From assembly GCA_907165275.2 (NCBI GenBank), contig OU015660.1, forward strand, positions 4,218,501-4,282,500: a stretch of 64,000 nt of DNA, read 5' to 3'. Below, piece after piece: positions 38,985 through 49,880 of the stretch. Within the stretch, counting starts at the first letter, position 1; each line of letters starts with the position of its first letter. The DNA comes from Zygaena filipendulae. Taxonomy: Eukaryota; Arthropoda; Insecta; Lepidoptera; Zygaenidae. The translations under genes and the position numbers were made by a program. A model generated the notes under the pieces. It saw only the letters and a program-made list of their open reading frames with translations, made no database searches and was not told the origin of the DNA.

Positions 38985-39043
38985 AGCAAGGAATAAAACA
39001 TTGTACACACCTTGTACCGCGGGGCACAGTTAGTCTATAATGA

Positions 39044-39230
39044 AAACCAATTCTTAAAATTTTTGTCGCTCAGTCGGTCTGTCTGTCTATTCGTTCCGGC
39101 TGATCTCCGAAGTGCAGGTTGGACTGATTTGAATGGGACATTCACTGGCAGATAGCTGATGTAATAAAGGTTCAGGCTACTTTTATTAGAGTTCCGAAAT
39201 TAAAGTGGGTTTAAACCGCGGGGAATAGCA
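39044..39230 (+). mobile_element. Decayed Helitron
   Basis: The words GTCTGTCTGTCTATTCGTTC, CACTGGCAGATAGCTGATGT and AAACCGCGGGGAATAGCAA match the 7032-7348 subfamily body. The final CTAG is lost. The 3' end of another copy (ACCGCGGGGCACAGTTAG) precedes it at about 39016-39033. Confidence 0.6.
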
Positions 39231-40648
39231 ATGTAAGTATAATATGTAGGTACTGGTATTACATAAAATTCATAACGCCGACTCCAAGATGCTCATTGCA
39301 AAGTTCAGGGAGTGGTAGAGTGAATGGCTAGTGGATTTGTATTAGAGTGTTCTTTTGAACAGGGTTTGTCGGCGCGGCCCCCCCGCGGCGCACTGCGGGG
39401 GGCGCTTCTGTGCGCCAACAAGCGTTAATCGTGTTCAAATATAAAAATATTATCATTGACACGCTTAAAAAAGATAAAATTATAAAAAAAATAAAAAAAT
39501 CGAAGATGTTCAGCTATGGTAGTGGTTAGATGTTCTTTAATCTATTCAAAGAATTTTAAAATTGCCATTTAATTAACTTAGCACGTTCCTTTGATTTCTG
39601 AATAAAATTTTAAAGTTTAATATAGGCTATCTGTGTTCCAGTTCACGAGGCAATAAGTTAAAAGTTAAGAGTAATAAGTACAGCGTAATTGTATAAAAGT
39701 CTCATTGAATAAACGACAGGAACATGATATAATTTGTACGTTACATCGTGATGTATTGGCGCACCAGGTGAGGTCAGGTTCTCACAGGCGAGGTGGCGGA
39801 TGATGATGGATCATGTGGAGCGCGCTTTGTTCTCAGCTACACAACGTTTTGTCCCGCGGACAAATTTGGGGTCACTACGCTATTGTGTAGGGACGTTTTT
39901 GATTGTGCAAAAAGATACATCCACACACAACGTAATAAAAAAGCTGTAACTTGTCCAACAATCTCTCGGAATTAATTTGAAGATAAAAAAGGAGTCCTGG
40001 GAAAATCGTTTAGTTACATCTCAAACATTGCAGTTGTCAGTCAGTAAGTAGGTATGTAAATACATATTATACTTCACATTGATGTTCTAAAGTGTTCTCA
40101 CTTATAATTTGTGGCTACAATGCATGTCGAATGTTCCGTTCCGTTACACGCAGAAGCGGCGGTGGGTCGGTGGCTCGGTTAATACCATCGTCGGCACGCT
40201 GACACGCACTGAGGATACGTCTGCTACCTCCACTCCCACGTCGACCCACTAACAACAGTTAGGTACAGACACAAAACGTCGTCAAGGCATACAATTCAAT
40301 ATATTTCGGAGTAATTTGATGTTCATTAAAGAAACTCTGGGACCGTGAACCAGAACACAATGGTTGAATAGCCATTTGTTGTTTTGTGGTTGTTGCCGTT
40401 GAAAGGCACAATAATAATTTTCCAAGTAGTTATTCAAGCGGCAGTTAGACGCATTTACGAAACGAAACGCCATCGTTTTATGATTGCTCGTGCCTGCCTA
40501 CTGCCTACTTTGCTATTTCAGGTCATCGCTGGTCGATCGTGAGGATTGATAAATACTTATTTTTGGCGGTACCTTGACTAAACTTGTACATTTGTTGGGA
40601 TATTATCATGATAAATCTAATAGATAAGTTCACGGAAACATTGCTTAC

Positions 40649-41132
40649 CTTGTTGACTGCTTTTCCGTGTTGTTTTCTTTTCTTTCATCCAAGGGTATTC
40701 GGGTACATTCAGACCACCTCCAGGAGAGGGTAGATCGGGCGCGTACCCTGGCGGAGTGTGTTGCGGACTCAACTCCCCCGTTCCTAACTGGGGAAGAGCG
40801 GTCATGAACTCCGCCATGGAGGGTTGGCTGTTGATGAAGCCGGTTTCAGTGCACGTCTCCAGCATGGGGTGCGGCGTGCCCGCTGCAGTGACAGCGGCCA
40901 GCCAGAAGCCGTTGCCACCATGTTCCATCCGCGGGTGCTCTTGCCCAGGCACAGGCACCATCGGCGGTGTGTTCCTCGACTTCACAGCGAACTCGTCCTC
41001 CATTTCATCGCGCACCCCCATGCCAATTCTCGCAGGTTGCTTTGTTCTGATCGCGGGATACTCTTCGCATTTTATCTTGCGCACGAGTGGGTTACTGTCG
41101 AGCGGCAGAGCGGTGTTGCATATCTCTTGCAT
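40649..41132 (-). CDS. pb: proboscipedia (Hox2), first coding exon with YPWM hexapeptide
   Basis: The ATG at 41132 opens 161 codons plus one base. The protein starts MQEIC, close to the MQEVC start of fly Pb, which supports this start. Residues 98-109 read GFINSQPSMAEF, a conserved Pb N-terminal block. Residues 146-149 are YPWM (40697-40686), the hexapeptide that contacts Exd/Pbx, followed by KEKKTTRKSSQQ. The linker to the homeodomain (starting at residue 166) is short. The middle is rich in Pro, Gly, Thr and Met without long homopolymers, unlike the glycine-rich fly protein. The exon ends CAA CAA G|GTAAGC in phase 1. It stands out as GC-rich coding sequence in AT-rich surroundings. The long open frames at 40756-41157 and 40824-41213 on the other strand are shadows. 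The name is secure; the exact 5' UTR and transcription start are not visible. Confidence 0.96.
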
Positions 41133-41900
41133 CGCTGCCGGTGTGCGCGACCACTGACAGCAGTGGGATCATTCATGTGCCAAGTTTTCTTTTATCCTCG
41201 TGGCATACGTTAACATTTCAGTCTATTTACGTTCGCTTTTGAAACGGAAATAGATCTTAATGTTACAATTATACAGGAACCCGAAGTTTTCTTCATGATA
41301 TCTGCAAAACAAGCAATGTTTTAGGTGATCGTTGAAGCTGTATGGTACAAGTTATAAACATACTATATAATACAGGTCTCAGTCCATCATAATAAAAAAG
41401 TTCTCAGCTTAAATAGGGTATTCACGTACACAATACAAAATGTTATATCGACACCAATTAGTCGTCCTAAATTTGTACCAAATTGACAGAGAGACCAAAT
41501 TAAATGTGGCGCAAAGCGGCTGTCTCGCGGTTATTTAGTAATTATTCGCGGACGTTCAACATTACCTCGGTTTTGTGTCGAATAATTTGGATGTTTGATG
41601 TCGTGATGAGTAGGGAATAATGACTGCTTCACTCTGTTTATTGTACAATTTAGTCAGTATTATGAAGTTCAGTGCACGTGACTCGTGATTCCAGTTCAGA
41701 AATAGATAACTCTGTTTATATTGCCATAGACTCAATTAGTTACCTAGGCATCTACCTAGTGTTTATCAAGTCATGTGGCATTTCGTTTACGTCTATAACC
41801 ATGGTTACAGACGTAAACAAAATGTTTTTTTGAACAACGACTATTTAGTTTTCGTTATTATTAGCAGGGATCACAAGGTTGAGAAATAAACTGTATCAAT
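41133..41900 (-). promoter_or_regulatory. 5' flank / putative 5' UTR and promoter of pb
   Basis: This is the DNA directly upstream of the pb start codon. It is unique sequence with no recognised mobile element in the first 600 bases. A weak acceptor-like CTGCTGTCAG (about 41153-41162, minus strand) could mean a 5' UTR intron. I see no convincing TATA or initiator. A 42-bp near-palindrome lies at 41781-41822. The promoter role is inferred from position only. Confidence 0.3.
41781..41822. repeat. 42-bp near-perfect palindrome upstream of pb
   Basis: It is centred on CCATGG. TTTCGTTTACGTCTATAACC faces GGTTACAGACGTAAACAAA; 19 of 21 base pairs match and there is no spacer. Each arm contains GTTTAC, a forkhead-type core. 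It lies about 650 bp upstream of the pb ATG. It may be a protein-binding palindrome or a tiny fold-back element. Confidence 0.8.
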
Positions 41901-42160
41901 CTAAAAATAAACTTTAATCGGAATATTTAAAACAAATCAGCGTAAAATTCATTTTGTAATGAATTCAGTATGAGTCAACGAGATATCGGGCTTGCATATT
42001 CTGTATAAGTTTTTGAAACTCTTTTGGTAATATTTTTGCTCACAACAGCTACAAGCATCTTTCGCGGACCACTAGGTCTTGTAGACCACTGGTTGAGAAC
42101 CAATGGTCTATAGTGATGAGCATAAAGAATTCAGCTGCAGAATTCCTCTCAACTCGTTAA

Positions 42161-42487
42161 TCCTTACTATTATAAATGCGAAAGTGAGTTTGTTTGTTTG
42201 TTACGCTTTCACGCCTCAACGGCCCAAAGGATCATAATAAAATTTTGCACAAACGTTATCAGGGATACAGAGAAAGACCTATGTGTTTCTCTGTAGGGTA
42301 CAGAGTTCTTTTTATACCGGAGTTCTTGCGGGAACATTGAACTTAACGCGCGTGAAACTACATTAAATTTTGCATACCATACGTTGTCAGGGGTAGGTAC
42401 AGAAAAGATATAGAGTAGGTACTCTTATCCCGGAATTCAAGCGGGAATTCCGAAATTATCGCGGGTGGAACCGCAGGAATCAGATAG
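42161..42487 (+). mobile_element. Composite Helitron
   Basis: It starts TCCTTACTATTATAAATGCG after A (42160). The body appears twice (TTTTGCACAAACGTTATCAG and TTTTGCATACCATACGTTGT), so it looks like one copy inserted in, or recombined with, another. The 3' end is eroded to GATAG. Confidence 0.7.
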
Positions 42488-43494
42488 TACCTATACTCAA
42501 TATGTAGTTTCCACTTTAAATCTACTATGATTGAACATAGCTTAAGGACTAAATCGACGTACGCAACAGAGCTGCATTCTCCCGCAGATAGTAAAAACGT
42601 AAGTATAAATTAACACAAGACGGTTTTTGGCTGACTTTAGTTTCAAAATGTTTATATTGATATTTTTTCAAGTATTTCTTGACTATCTAAATAGAGTTTT
42701 TCAAATGACCTTACAAACGAGAGGCCGAGGTCTGCGTGTACGTGTGGTGTCGGTTTTATAGTCAGCAACTGGTGGATGCGGTGTATGCAGAACGCATCCT
42801 TACCCCTGTAAATGTAAACTCGAAAACGTTTGCGATACCCCTACGCGACGGGAAGTGCTGGCTTTCCGCGCCAACAGAATGTCAATTAAAATTCAAACCG
42901 CGTTCGAAATACGATTTTTTCGACTGGAATTTGCGGCGTGCCCGGGGAAATGGCGGGAACGATGCCTTTTTTTGTACTTTTATTTTTCGAAAGTGGAACG
43001 GCTGGTGGTTAAGCCTATTTTAATGCGTATGGGCTGCTCTGTGTTTTGAATTAAAATATTGTTTTCCGTCTGTGTTTTCCGTTCACATGAAGACAATGAA
43101 AACACATCAAATTTCCTTTTGGTAACATTTAACTGTGAATTGTTCAAAATATTTTTATGCAAGAGAGCTGGTAGGTATTTACATACCAACATAACTGTAG
43201 GTATATGTAGGTACTGAAACCATTACAAAATCCTTTCATTTTCCCATGTGTAGTAAAAAGTGATTTTAAAATATATATAGGTACCTATTTTAACGCACAA
43301 TTATTATAAGAAGGCGATCTACAAAAAAATGAGCACAACGAATCATACCGAAAATGGCAGAGTTGGTATGCATAAAAATATTATAATAATAATTGGTTTT
43401 GCAGATAATTACGTGACGGATGCCATTTTGTCACAGAACTTTTGTGTGCTTTCTTCTACGATGCATGTAGTAGGTACCATCCATGATATTAGGT

Positions 43495-43677
43495 AAATGA
43501 GAATGTAGGTAAGTTTGTTTGTTACGTTTTCACGCCTTAGCGGCTCAACCGATCATCATGAAATTTTGCATACACGTTGTCAGGGGTACCTACAGAGAAG
43601 AATATAGTGTAATTTTATCCTGGAATTCCCGCGGGAACTCCTAAATTAAGGCGGGTGTAACAGCGGAGAAAAGCTAG
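43495..43677 (+). mobile_element. Helitron with eroded 5' end
   Basis: TTGTTTGTTACGTTTTCACG, ATTTTGCATACACGTTGTCA and GGAATTCCCGCGGGAACTCC, ending AAAAGCTAG before T, match the family. Confidence 0.7.
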
Positions 43678-43940
43678 TATGTAATGTAATAGCATAATAG
43701 TTTATTTAACATTATTTTATTCAAGCCGCGCATGTATTTCCTACCCCCTTGTTTAGCGTTGCGGCGTCGTCGCAGGTTTTACGCCGCGTTTCACTTTTCC
43801 GGTATCCCCTCAGGGGGAGCCCCTTAAAAACACATAAAGACGCGAACTGAGCCTACTTATGAATTTGTTTATGGTGCTATTTTTGGAACATATCTACAAC
43901 GTCTGTCGTAAAGTCTGCTAGCAACACGCGAGTAACAATT

Positions 43941-44188
43941 ATAGCTAATATTATAAATACGAATGTGGGTTTGTTTATTTGTTATGATTTCACGCCTTAA
44001 CTACTTAACCGATCATCATGACATTTTGCTGGGAATTTTTTAGGTATCTAGTTCCCCCAGGAATCCCGAGATAAAAGTACCCTATTCCATCTTCTAAAAA
44101 CGTGTATGCGACATTTCACGATCGGTTGAGTAGTTAAAGCGTAACAAGCAAAGAAATAAAATCACATTCGCATTTATAATAGTAAGGA
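43941..44188. mobile_element. Two Helitron 5' halves joined tail to tail
   Basis: The left half (plus) has TAATATTATAAATACGAATG and CGCCTTAACTACTTAACCGA. The right half (minus) ends ATAATAGTAAGGA, the reverse of TCCTTACTATTAT, with A as flank on that strand. Both 3' ends are missing, so the outer ends form a long imperfect inverted repeat. Confidence 0.6.
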
Positions 44189-44803
44189 TGTATCGTGTGT
44201 AGTTACCTATAGGTATATGGAGTAAAATTAAATATCGGATCGAGAACCTCGACGCCGTAACTAGTGGTTAGGGTCCAATTTGCCGGCTGTAACGATTTCC
44301 TCTTCGGGGAATCGAATAGCGTGCTGCCGGACGCCGCCCACAGACTGCCCACAGAAGCTGCATGTACATACAATATATACATAACATGTATCTACTAAAA
44401 AGTACATATAACAGTTAGTAACAATCCTATAGTCACAATTAATGTGTGTATTAATTTATGTGATACCTTTGAAGGTCCATTTATGTGTATAAAAATCAAT
44501 TTGTCGCCCATCAGCCTCGGAAAAACTCAAAAATGACTTTTACTGGCTAAAGCTTATTGGGAACCAAATCCTTAGTAAGTAGTCTTCCTAGTAAGTATAT
44601 GCGGAGGGAAATACTCATTAGACAATACAGTTTCGCGACTGCTGATAAAAGTTATCAGTATGCTCATGAAACCAAATTGTCTTACCGGTTGAACTAGTGG
44701 GAATTTCGCTCCGAATCAACTTTATGAGGAGAGAAATTCCTAGTGGTTTTTCTTGTATGTACATATATGGGGAAGGAAATGCCTAGACTAGGATCACGAG
44801 AAT

Positions 44804-45113
44804 AGGCATGTTGACTGAATTTTTTTTAGTCCGTCTTGTAGATTAGTAGAAAATATTGGACACGTTATAATGAAAAAATAAGGAGCTCTGCTATATTGAG
44901 TTGAAATTTCGTGCGACGTCACTAACCGGACAGTTTGTATAGCGGCTTATAGCGGTTAGTGACGTCACCAGCCCCCACCCTAAACTTTGATGCACTTTAT
45001 CTCTGCATATTTTCATTTATTTGAAAAAAACAAAAAATACGTGTATATTCTTTTTTTATTTTCTAACTGACGGACTAATTAGAATTTTGATTTTCAGAAG
45101 TCGTCCACATCCC
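44804..45113. mobile_element. TGACGTCA inverted-repeat element, copy D
   Basis: The left end is AGGCATGTTGACTGAATTTT and the right end GTCCACATCCC. One palindrome is intact (TGACGTCA at 44960-44967); the first is mutated to CGACGTCA. The orientation is as copy B. Confidence 0.8.
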
Positions 45114-45599
45114 TATTATATTATTTTCAGTCGTCTCTTCAAAGCAAAAGTAGTTTGGTGGCGAGCATGCCGCGTCGCTCGTATACGTTGATGGGATCAG
45201 CGGCCGCGTTCACTCAGTGTTATTGTCCATTATTATTAGTCCATTCTAACGCAATGCGACAACGCGAGTGTAACACGCACCCGCACTCATTACGAACAAT
45301 ATGAATTGTGAACACAAGCGGTTGATAACTTGGTAGTTGGTAGGTCTACCTCTGTGAGAATTGTTGACTGGAGCTTAGAGTGAACGGCGCCACTCTTGGA
45401 AATATTATACAAAATTTTTATATTACATGGGGCACACTAAAAGTTTTGTACTTCTAGCTAATCGGAACTATTTGAATTTCGAATCTTATATTTTTTGAAA
45501 CGTTGCTGCAACCTTCTTAGTAATAGAAAAAACAATTGGCGGGAAATCATTTGTCAATTGTTTTTTATCACACATCGAAGTTCTACGTACGCAACGAAA

Positions 45600-46294
45600 A
45601 TGGAATTAAGTCGAAATGATTTTAGAGCGATGATTTTTTATGATTTTAAAATTTCTGTTTCTAAGCAAAACTGTGCCGCTCGTCTTCAAAATGCTTTTGG
45701 GAGAGAAGCACCTTGTTTGAGCACCGTGAGGCGATGGTTTGCTGAATTTGAGAGAGGTTGAATTTCTTTACATGACGAATTTCGTGAAGGGCGGCGTTCA
45801 ACTGCCGTCAACGAAAATAATGTGGCTACTGTTAAGCGATTAATTGAAAAAAACCCGCGGATTACCTATGAGACAATTCGAGGACTATTGGGGATTGGTA
45901 TGAGCCAAATTCAGAAAATTTTACACCAAGAAGTTCGGAAACTTTGTTGTCGTTGGATCCCTCATGAACTGACAGCGGAGCAGAAGCGGGCTCGCGTGGA
46001 ATGGTGCTCACAGATGCTACTGAAGTACGACCACGGACATACTAATGCTGTTTATGACATTATCACAGGAGACGAAACGTGGATTTATTGTTTTGAACCC
46101 GAAAAAAAAAACAGCAATCTTGTGAATGGGTGTTTGAAAATGAGAACAGGCCAACAAAAGTGAGGCAGGCGAAAAACGTTGGTAACGTTTTTTTCTCAGT
46201 TACGGGTCACATCTGTACAATTCCACTTGAAGATCAAAAGAGTGTTAATGCCGAGTGGTATTCTACCATTTGTTTACCCAGGGTGTTGGAAAAA
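45600..46294 (+). pseudogene. mariner transposase, broken and 3'-truncated
   Basis: The ATG at 45600 begins MELSRNDFRAMIFYDFK, the N-terminal helix-turn-helix start of mariner transposases (Tc1/mariner superfamily), followed by STVRRWFAEFERG. The TGA at 45759-45761 interrupts it where mariner proteins usually have Arg. The same frame then resumes through RRSTAVNENN and RWIPHELTAEQK to TGDETWIY, which carries the first catalytic Asp. A run of 10 A (46102-46111) shifts the frame. The shifted frame goes on with NRPTKVRQAK, TGHICTIPLEDQ and TICLP. The element stops at about 46294, before the second catalytic Asp region, where half of a TGACGTCA element begins. The upstream part (from about 45424, TTACATGGGGCACACTAAAA) may be its 5' terminal region. 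It is inactive; the subfamily is not certain. Confidence 0.88.
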
Positions 46295-46490
46295 GTTGAG
46301 TCGAAATTTCGCGTGACGTCACAAGCAGGTACAGTTTATATATGCATATAACGCTACGCGTCCCCACTCCTAGACTTTAATGTGCTTTATCCAAGTACAT
46401 TTTCATTAATTTGAAAAAGCAAAATATACAATCTTTTATTTTTTTATTATCTAATTGACGGACTAAATAGAATTAAAATTAAAATTGCCA
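46295..46490. mobile_element. TGACGTCA inverted-repeat element, copy E (right part only)
   Basis: It starts inside the family sequence at GTTGAGTCGAAATTTCGCGT, with TGACGTCA at 46314-46321, and runs to CTAATTGACGGACTAAATAG. The left part is replaced by the mariner fragment. The right end is decayed. Confidence 0.75.
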
Positions 46491-47666
46491 ATAGCCTTAA
46501 AATTGTAAAATTGTACATATTTTTGAGTTTTTGTGAGACATTAACATATTATTCGTATCCATATATCTACAATAATATAAAAGGGCACCTAAAGTTTGTT
46601 TGCTTGTTTCGTAGGAAGTAATGACGTCTGGAATACCCGAACCGATTTTTAAAATTATTTTTATTTACTGAGTACGAGTAGGTAACACTAAATACTTTTA
46701 GACCGGAACAAAGAGTGTTATGTTATATGCATGAAGTTAAAAACGAGAGCGTAACTTCCGTTGCCTATAACTCCTAAATAACCCAAAAGATGGTACCTAG
46801 TACCTATATAGTTACAATTTTAAGTTGGTTAGTTTACCTACTTACCTATAAATATATTTTCACATAGCTAAGTATTTATTTATTCACGTCAAGGAAGTGT
46901 AACTTTTTATGTGCGCAGTTAAGTAAGTACTAAGTAGGTAGACACACGCGTTTTTTATTGGTAGTAATATAGGTGAGGTTAACATCAGAACGGGTTGTGA
47001 CAAAGTGTTGTAAAGCTGTATGTAGCGGAAGGCATACGTCATAATTCAGCTCATAAACGTCGGGGGTACCGAGCGGCGGGATGTGATTCGTGATGGATCG
47101 CCCGGGGCGCGCACCCGCTTACTTATTTATTTATTACAAGATTTCAGCACTGATAAACAGAAGTACCTATACAAACCAAATCAAAAATAAGGCGATTGAA
47201 TACCATTTTTTATTAGTACAATATAAATTTAGATCATTGTTTAGACTTGAGAGAAAATATAGGTAGTTTGCAAGTACTGGATATAGGTACCAAAGGTAAA
47301 GTAGATTTTTCGAAAGCTTTTATATAGCTTCGAGACTAGGTAGCTTATTGGGTAGGTAACACCTACATACCTACCTACTTACGCCGAATCTGGCAGAAAA
47401 CCATCTTTGCATACGGTATCGATGAGAATTGAGAAAAAAATATAGATAATACATTTTTAATTAATGCTATCGAACGGTACCTAATATGATCATTACTGAT
47501 ACATATACCTAAACCTATAATATGCATTGTCTAGACTCTAGATCTACGATAGACCGTGGCAAGAAGGGTAGTTCAAGCAAACCCTTAATTTACAATGCAG
47601 TATGTTACAGAATAAGAAATACTACGTATATATTATTTTTTTTCTAAATGCTATAATTATATTATA

Positions 47667-47894
47667 CTAGCTGTTCCCCGCGATTTTCCGCGGTAATTTC
47701 GGAGTTCCCGCGGAGGTTGCGGGAAAAAAGTACTCTATGTCCTTCAGTTCCCGAGGGAATTCCGGGATAAAAACTATCCTATCTTGTAAGTTGGACCATA
47801 TTATAAATGGTTGCAAAATTTTATCAAAATCCGTTCAGTAGTTTCGGAGTCCATCGCGGACAAACAACGTGACACGTGATTTATATATATTAGA
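47667..47894 (-). mobile_element. Non-autonomous Helitron, minus strand
   Basis: The plus strand shows CTAGCTGTTCCCCGCGATTT at the left (A before it) and ACGTGATTTATATATATTAG A at the right. It is the same subfamily as 22344-22528 (GACACGTGATTTATATATAT shared, inverted). Confidence 0.75.
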
Positions 47895-48129
47895 ATTAAG
47901 ATAAGATAAGATTTGGTTGGAAATGTGTTTACAAACTCTTTACGTGATTTACAATAGTTAGAAGGTAAAATTTTGTTTGCTTGTTTAATCATTTAGCAGA
48001 CTATATAATTTAGCAAAATATTAAAATATATTTTTAATTTTTTTTAATAAATTAAAGTAAGATCTGTCGTCAGATAAATTTATTTCTTTTTTAATACAAA
48101 GTTTTCATGAGACATAGGTAGTTACGTGA

Positions 48130-48331
48130 GATATTATAACGAAGAAAGATTTGATATTTTGTTTGTTTGCTTGTTTGTTACGATTTAACTCAAAAACTAT
48201 TGGACCAATTTCAAACATTCTTTCACCATTAGAAGGCTACATTATCCCTGAGTAACATAGGCTATATTGTAATACGGGATTCTCGCGGGAATTCCGAAAT
48301 TATCGCGGGCGAAACCGAGCGGGACAGCTAG
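48130..48331 (+). mobile_element. Helitron with eroded 5' end
   Basis: GTTTGTTTGCTTGTTTGTTA, GGATTCTCGCGGGAATTCCG and ending GCGGGACAGCTAG before T. Confidence 0.65.
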
Positions 48332-48711
48332 TCTTTAATATAAGTGGGTAACTCAAGTGTCCGAAATATGTCAGGTGTTCCTCTTCGTTATAGGTATTGC
48401 GTAGTTTAGTAGAACTTAAATGTTCATGATCTAAATAGATAATCTAATCCACTTCTTTGTCGACATAATGTTACATAATTTAATGTCAATTGTCATCACA
48501 CAATATAAGTGCCGGTGTTATGACATGGCGTTATTAGGTATGTTCATATTATAGTCAACTATTTATTTAGCTGCCTATAGTGTCTATACCTACTCAATAA
48601 CCACAGAGATTTTTGTAAATAGCATTGATCAGCATAAAAGTATTATTTAAGGTAAAATAAAAAAATAGTAAACAAAAACAACATAGGTATCATAAAAAAT
48701 TCTAAACACAT

Positions 48712-49105
48712 AACTACCTAAATAAAATTGAAGTGTCTGTTTGCAATTCCAAATTAACAGCTATTTACTAAATGCATATAAGATCATATACGGTCCCTAC
48801 TTAAAAAAAAAAAATTGTTCTATTTCTCTGTCTGTCTGATTGTTCCGGAAATCTCTGAAGCGGCTGGATCAATTTTAACGGATCTTAAAAGATTAGTACA
48901 TAATATAACTAATTTTAATATTTTAAGTAATATTGGTTTGTAGAAAACTAAATAGAAAACTATTTGTCAGTTTGAATGCCTTTATCGGGCAGATTTGAAT
49001 GAAAATTTGGTACCTACCTATAGCTTATGTCCTGACTTAATATTTAGGACACTTTTGATTCAGGTACAACAAAGAGTCCCCTAATCGCGGGGAACAAGTA
49101 TAAAT
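48712..49105 (+). mobile_element. Decayed long Helitron
   Basis: AAATAAAATTGAAGTGTCTG and AACAGCTATTTACTAAATGC match the start of the 7032-7348 subfamily. The body is interrupted by AT-rich sequence and the end is CGCGGGGAACAAG, with CTAG lost. Confidence 0.6.
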
Positions 49106-49352
49106 TTGAAATTTTGTATGTATTTTTATGCACTAAAATTGCTAAAAAAGGCCAAGTTCCCCTTGCTTAAAAAAGAAATGAGAATCTGATAAAATGTTCT
49201 AAAATTTCCGTAAGTAGGTACCTAAACCACATGTATACCATACATTAATGCTGATCTCACCATAGATTTAAGAGTAACTAATTCCTTTATGTACCGTAAA
49301 TAAAAACCCATGCAATAAACCCCATACAACTATTATTTTAAAATGAACAATA

Positions 49353-49678
49353 GGGATGTTGACTACTTTTGAAAATCAAAATTCTAATTAGTCCATCAGT
49401 TAGAAAATTAAAAAAAACAATAGACACGTATTTTTTGCTTTTTTAAATAAATTAAAATATACAGAGATAAAGCGCATTAAAGTTTAGGGTGAGGGGGTTG
49501 TGACGTCACTAACCGCTAAAACCGCCATACAAACTGTCAGAATAGTGACGTCACGCGAAATTTCAACACAATATATCGCCGTTATTTTTTGATTACGTAA
49601 AAGAAGAAAAAATACGTGTCCAATATTTTTTAATAATCTACAAGACAGACAAAAAAATAAAAATTAGTCAACATGCCC
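49353..49678. mobile_element. TGACGTCA inverted-repeat element, copy F
   Basis: It starts GGGATGTTGACTACTTTTGA and ends TTAGTCAACATGCCC, in inverse orientation to copies B and D. Exact TGACGTCA lies at 49501-49508 and 49546-49553, flanking TAACCGCTAAAACCGCCATA. It is the best-preserved copy together with B. Confidence 0.87.
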
Positions 49679-49826
49679 ATTCCAATTTCCAACCATTAGT
49701 TTTTGGTAGAGTTAAGAACTAGTTCAAATACCTAATTGTATGGCCTAGACAAAAATTGGTATTACATGGCATGTAGACATTCGGTTGCATTTTTTTTGTT
49801 GTTATGTAGAACATGATTAGGTAAAA

Positions 49827-49880
49827 AACATACATACAATCGAATGCATAACCTCCTCCTTTTTGGAAGTCGGTTAATAA
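49827..49880 (+). repeat. Dispersed repeat end (CCTCCTCCTTTTTGGAAGTC type)
   Basis: ACATACATACAATCGAATGC and CTCCTCCTTTTTGGAAGTCG are a common lepidopteran repeat end. A reversed, diverged version is at 59011-59055 (GCCGACTACCTAAAAGGAAG). Confidence 0.5.

Larger units (their letters stand above)
299..40648 (-). other. pb: pb intron 1 (about 40.4 kb)
   Basis: The donor is CAACAAG|GTAAGC at 40649/40648 and the acceptor is TTACAG at 299. Phases match (1 nt + 2 nt). No intervening exon is needed to give a Pb-like protein, although a small optional exon cannot be excluded. The intron contains only mobile-element remnants, simple repeats and unique AT-rich sequence with GC-richer islands. Large introns in Hox genes are known to hold enhancers; whether this one does is inference. 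Confidence 0.9.
32965..40648. other. intron 1, right part next to the first coding exon
   Basis: Besides the elements listed, it holds reversed Helitron remnants (about 34005-34060, 36250-36310, 37740-37880, 37920-38080), a forward remnant (37290-37490) and the end of another copy (39010-39031). A tandem duplication (38291-38422) and a coding-like segment (38541-38790) are also here. Unique GC-richer islands lie at about 33220-33420, 36820-37080, 39340-39430, 39760-39850 and 40130-40260. The 36820-37080 island (TAAACGTGATCTGAGTCGAC and onward) looks repeat-free. No second gene is certain. Confidence 0.5.
41133..44803. other. pb upstream region, proximal 3.7 kb
   Basis: After the putative promoter it holds the palindrome at 41781-41822, Helitrons (42161-42487, 43495-43677, 43941-44188) and a unique GC-rich stretch (about 42720-43020, CGACGGGAAGTGCTGGCTTT and GGAAATGGCGGGAACGATGC). 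There is a further unique island at 43735-43830 and one at 44235-44350. No open frame here looks like a real gene. Confidence 0.5.

Noticed and set aside
40756..41213. Two long plus-strand open frames (133 and 129 codons)
   Set aside because: They are antisense shadows of the pb first coding exon, which is GC-rich and recognised by its YPWM and GFINSQPSMAEF motifs.
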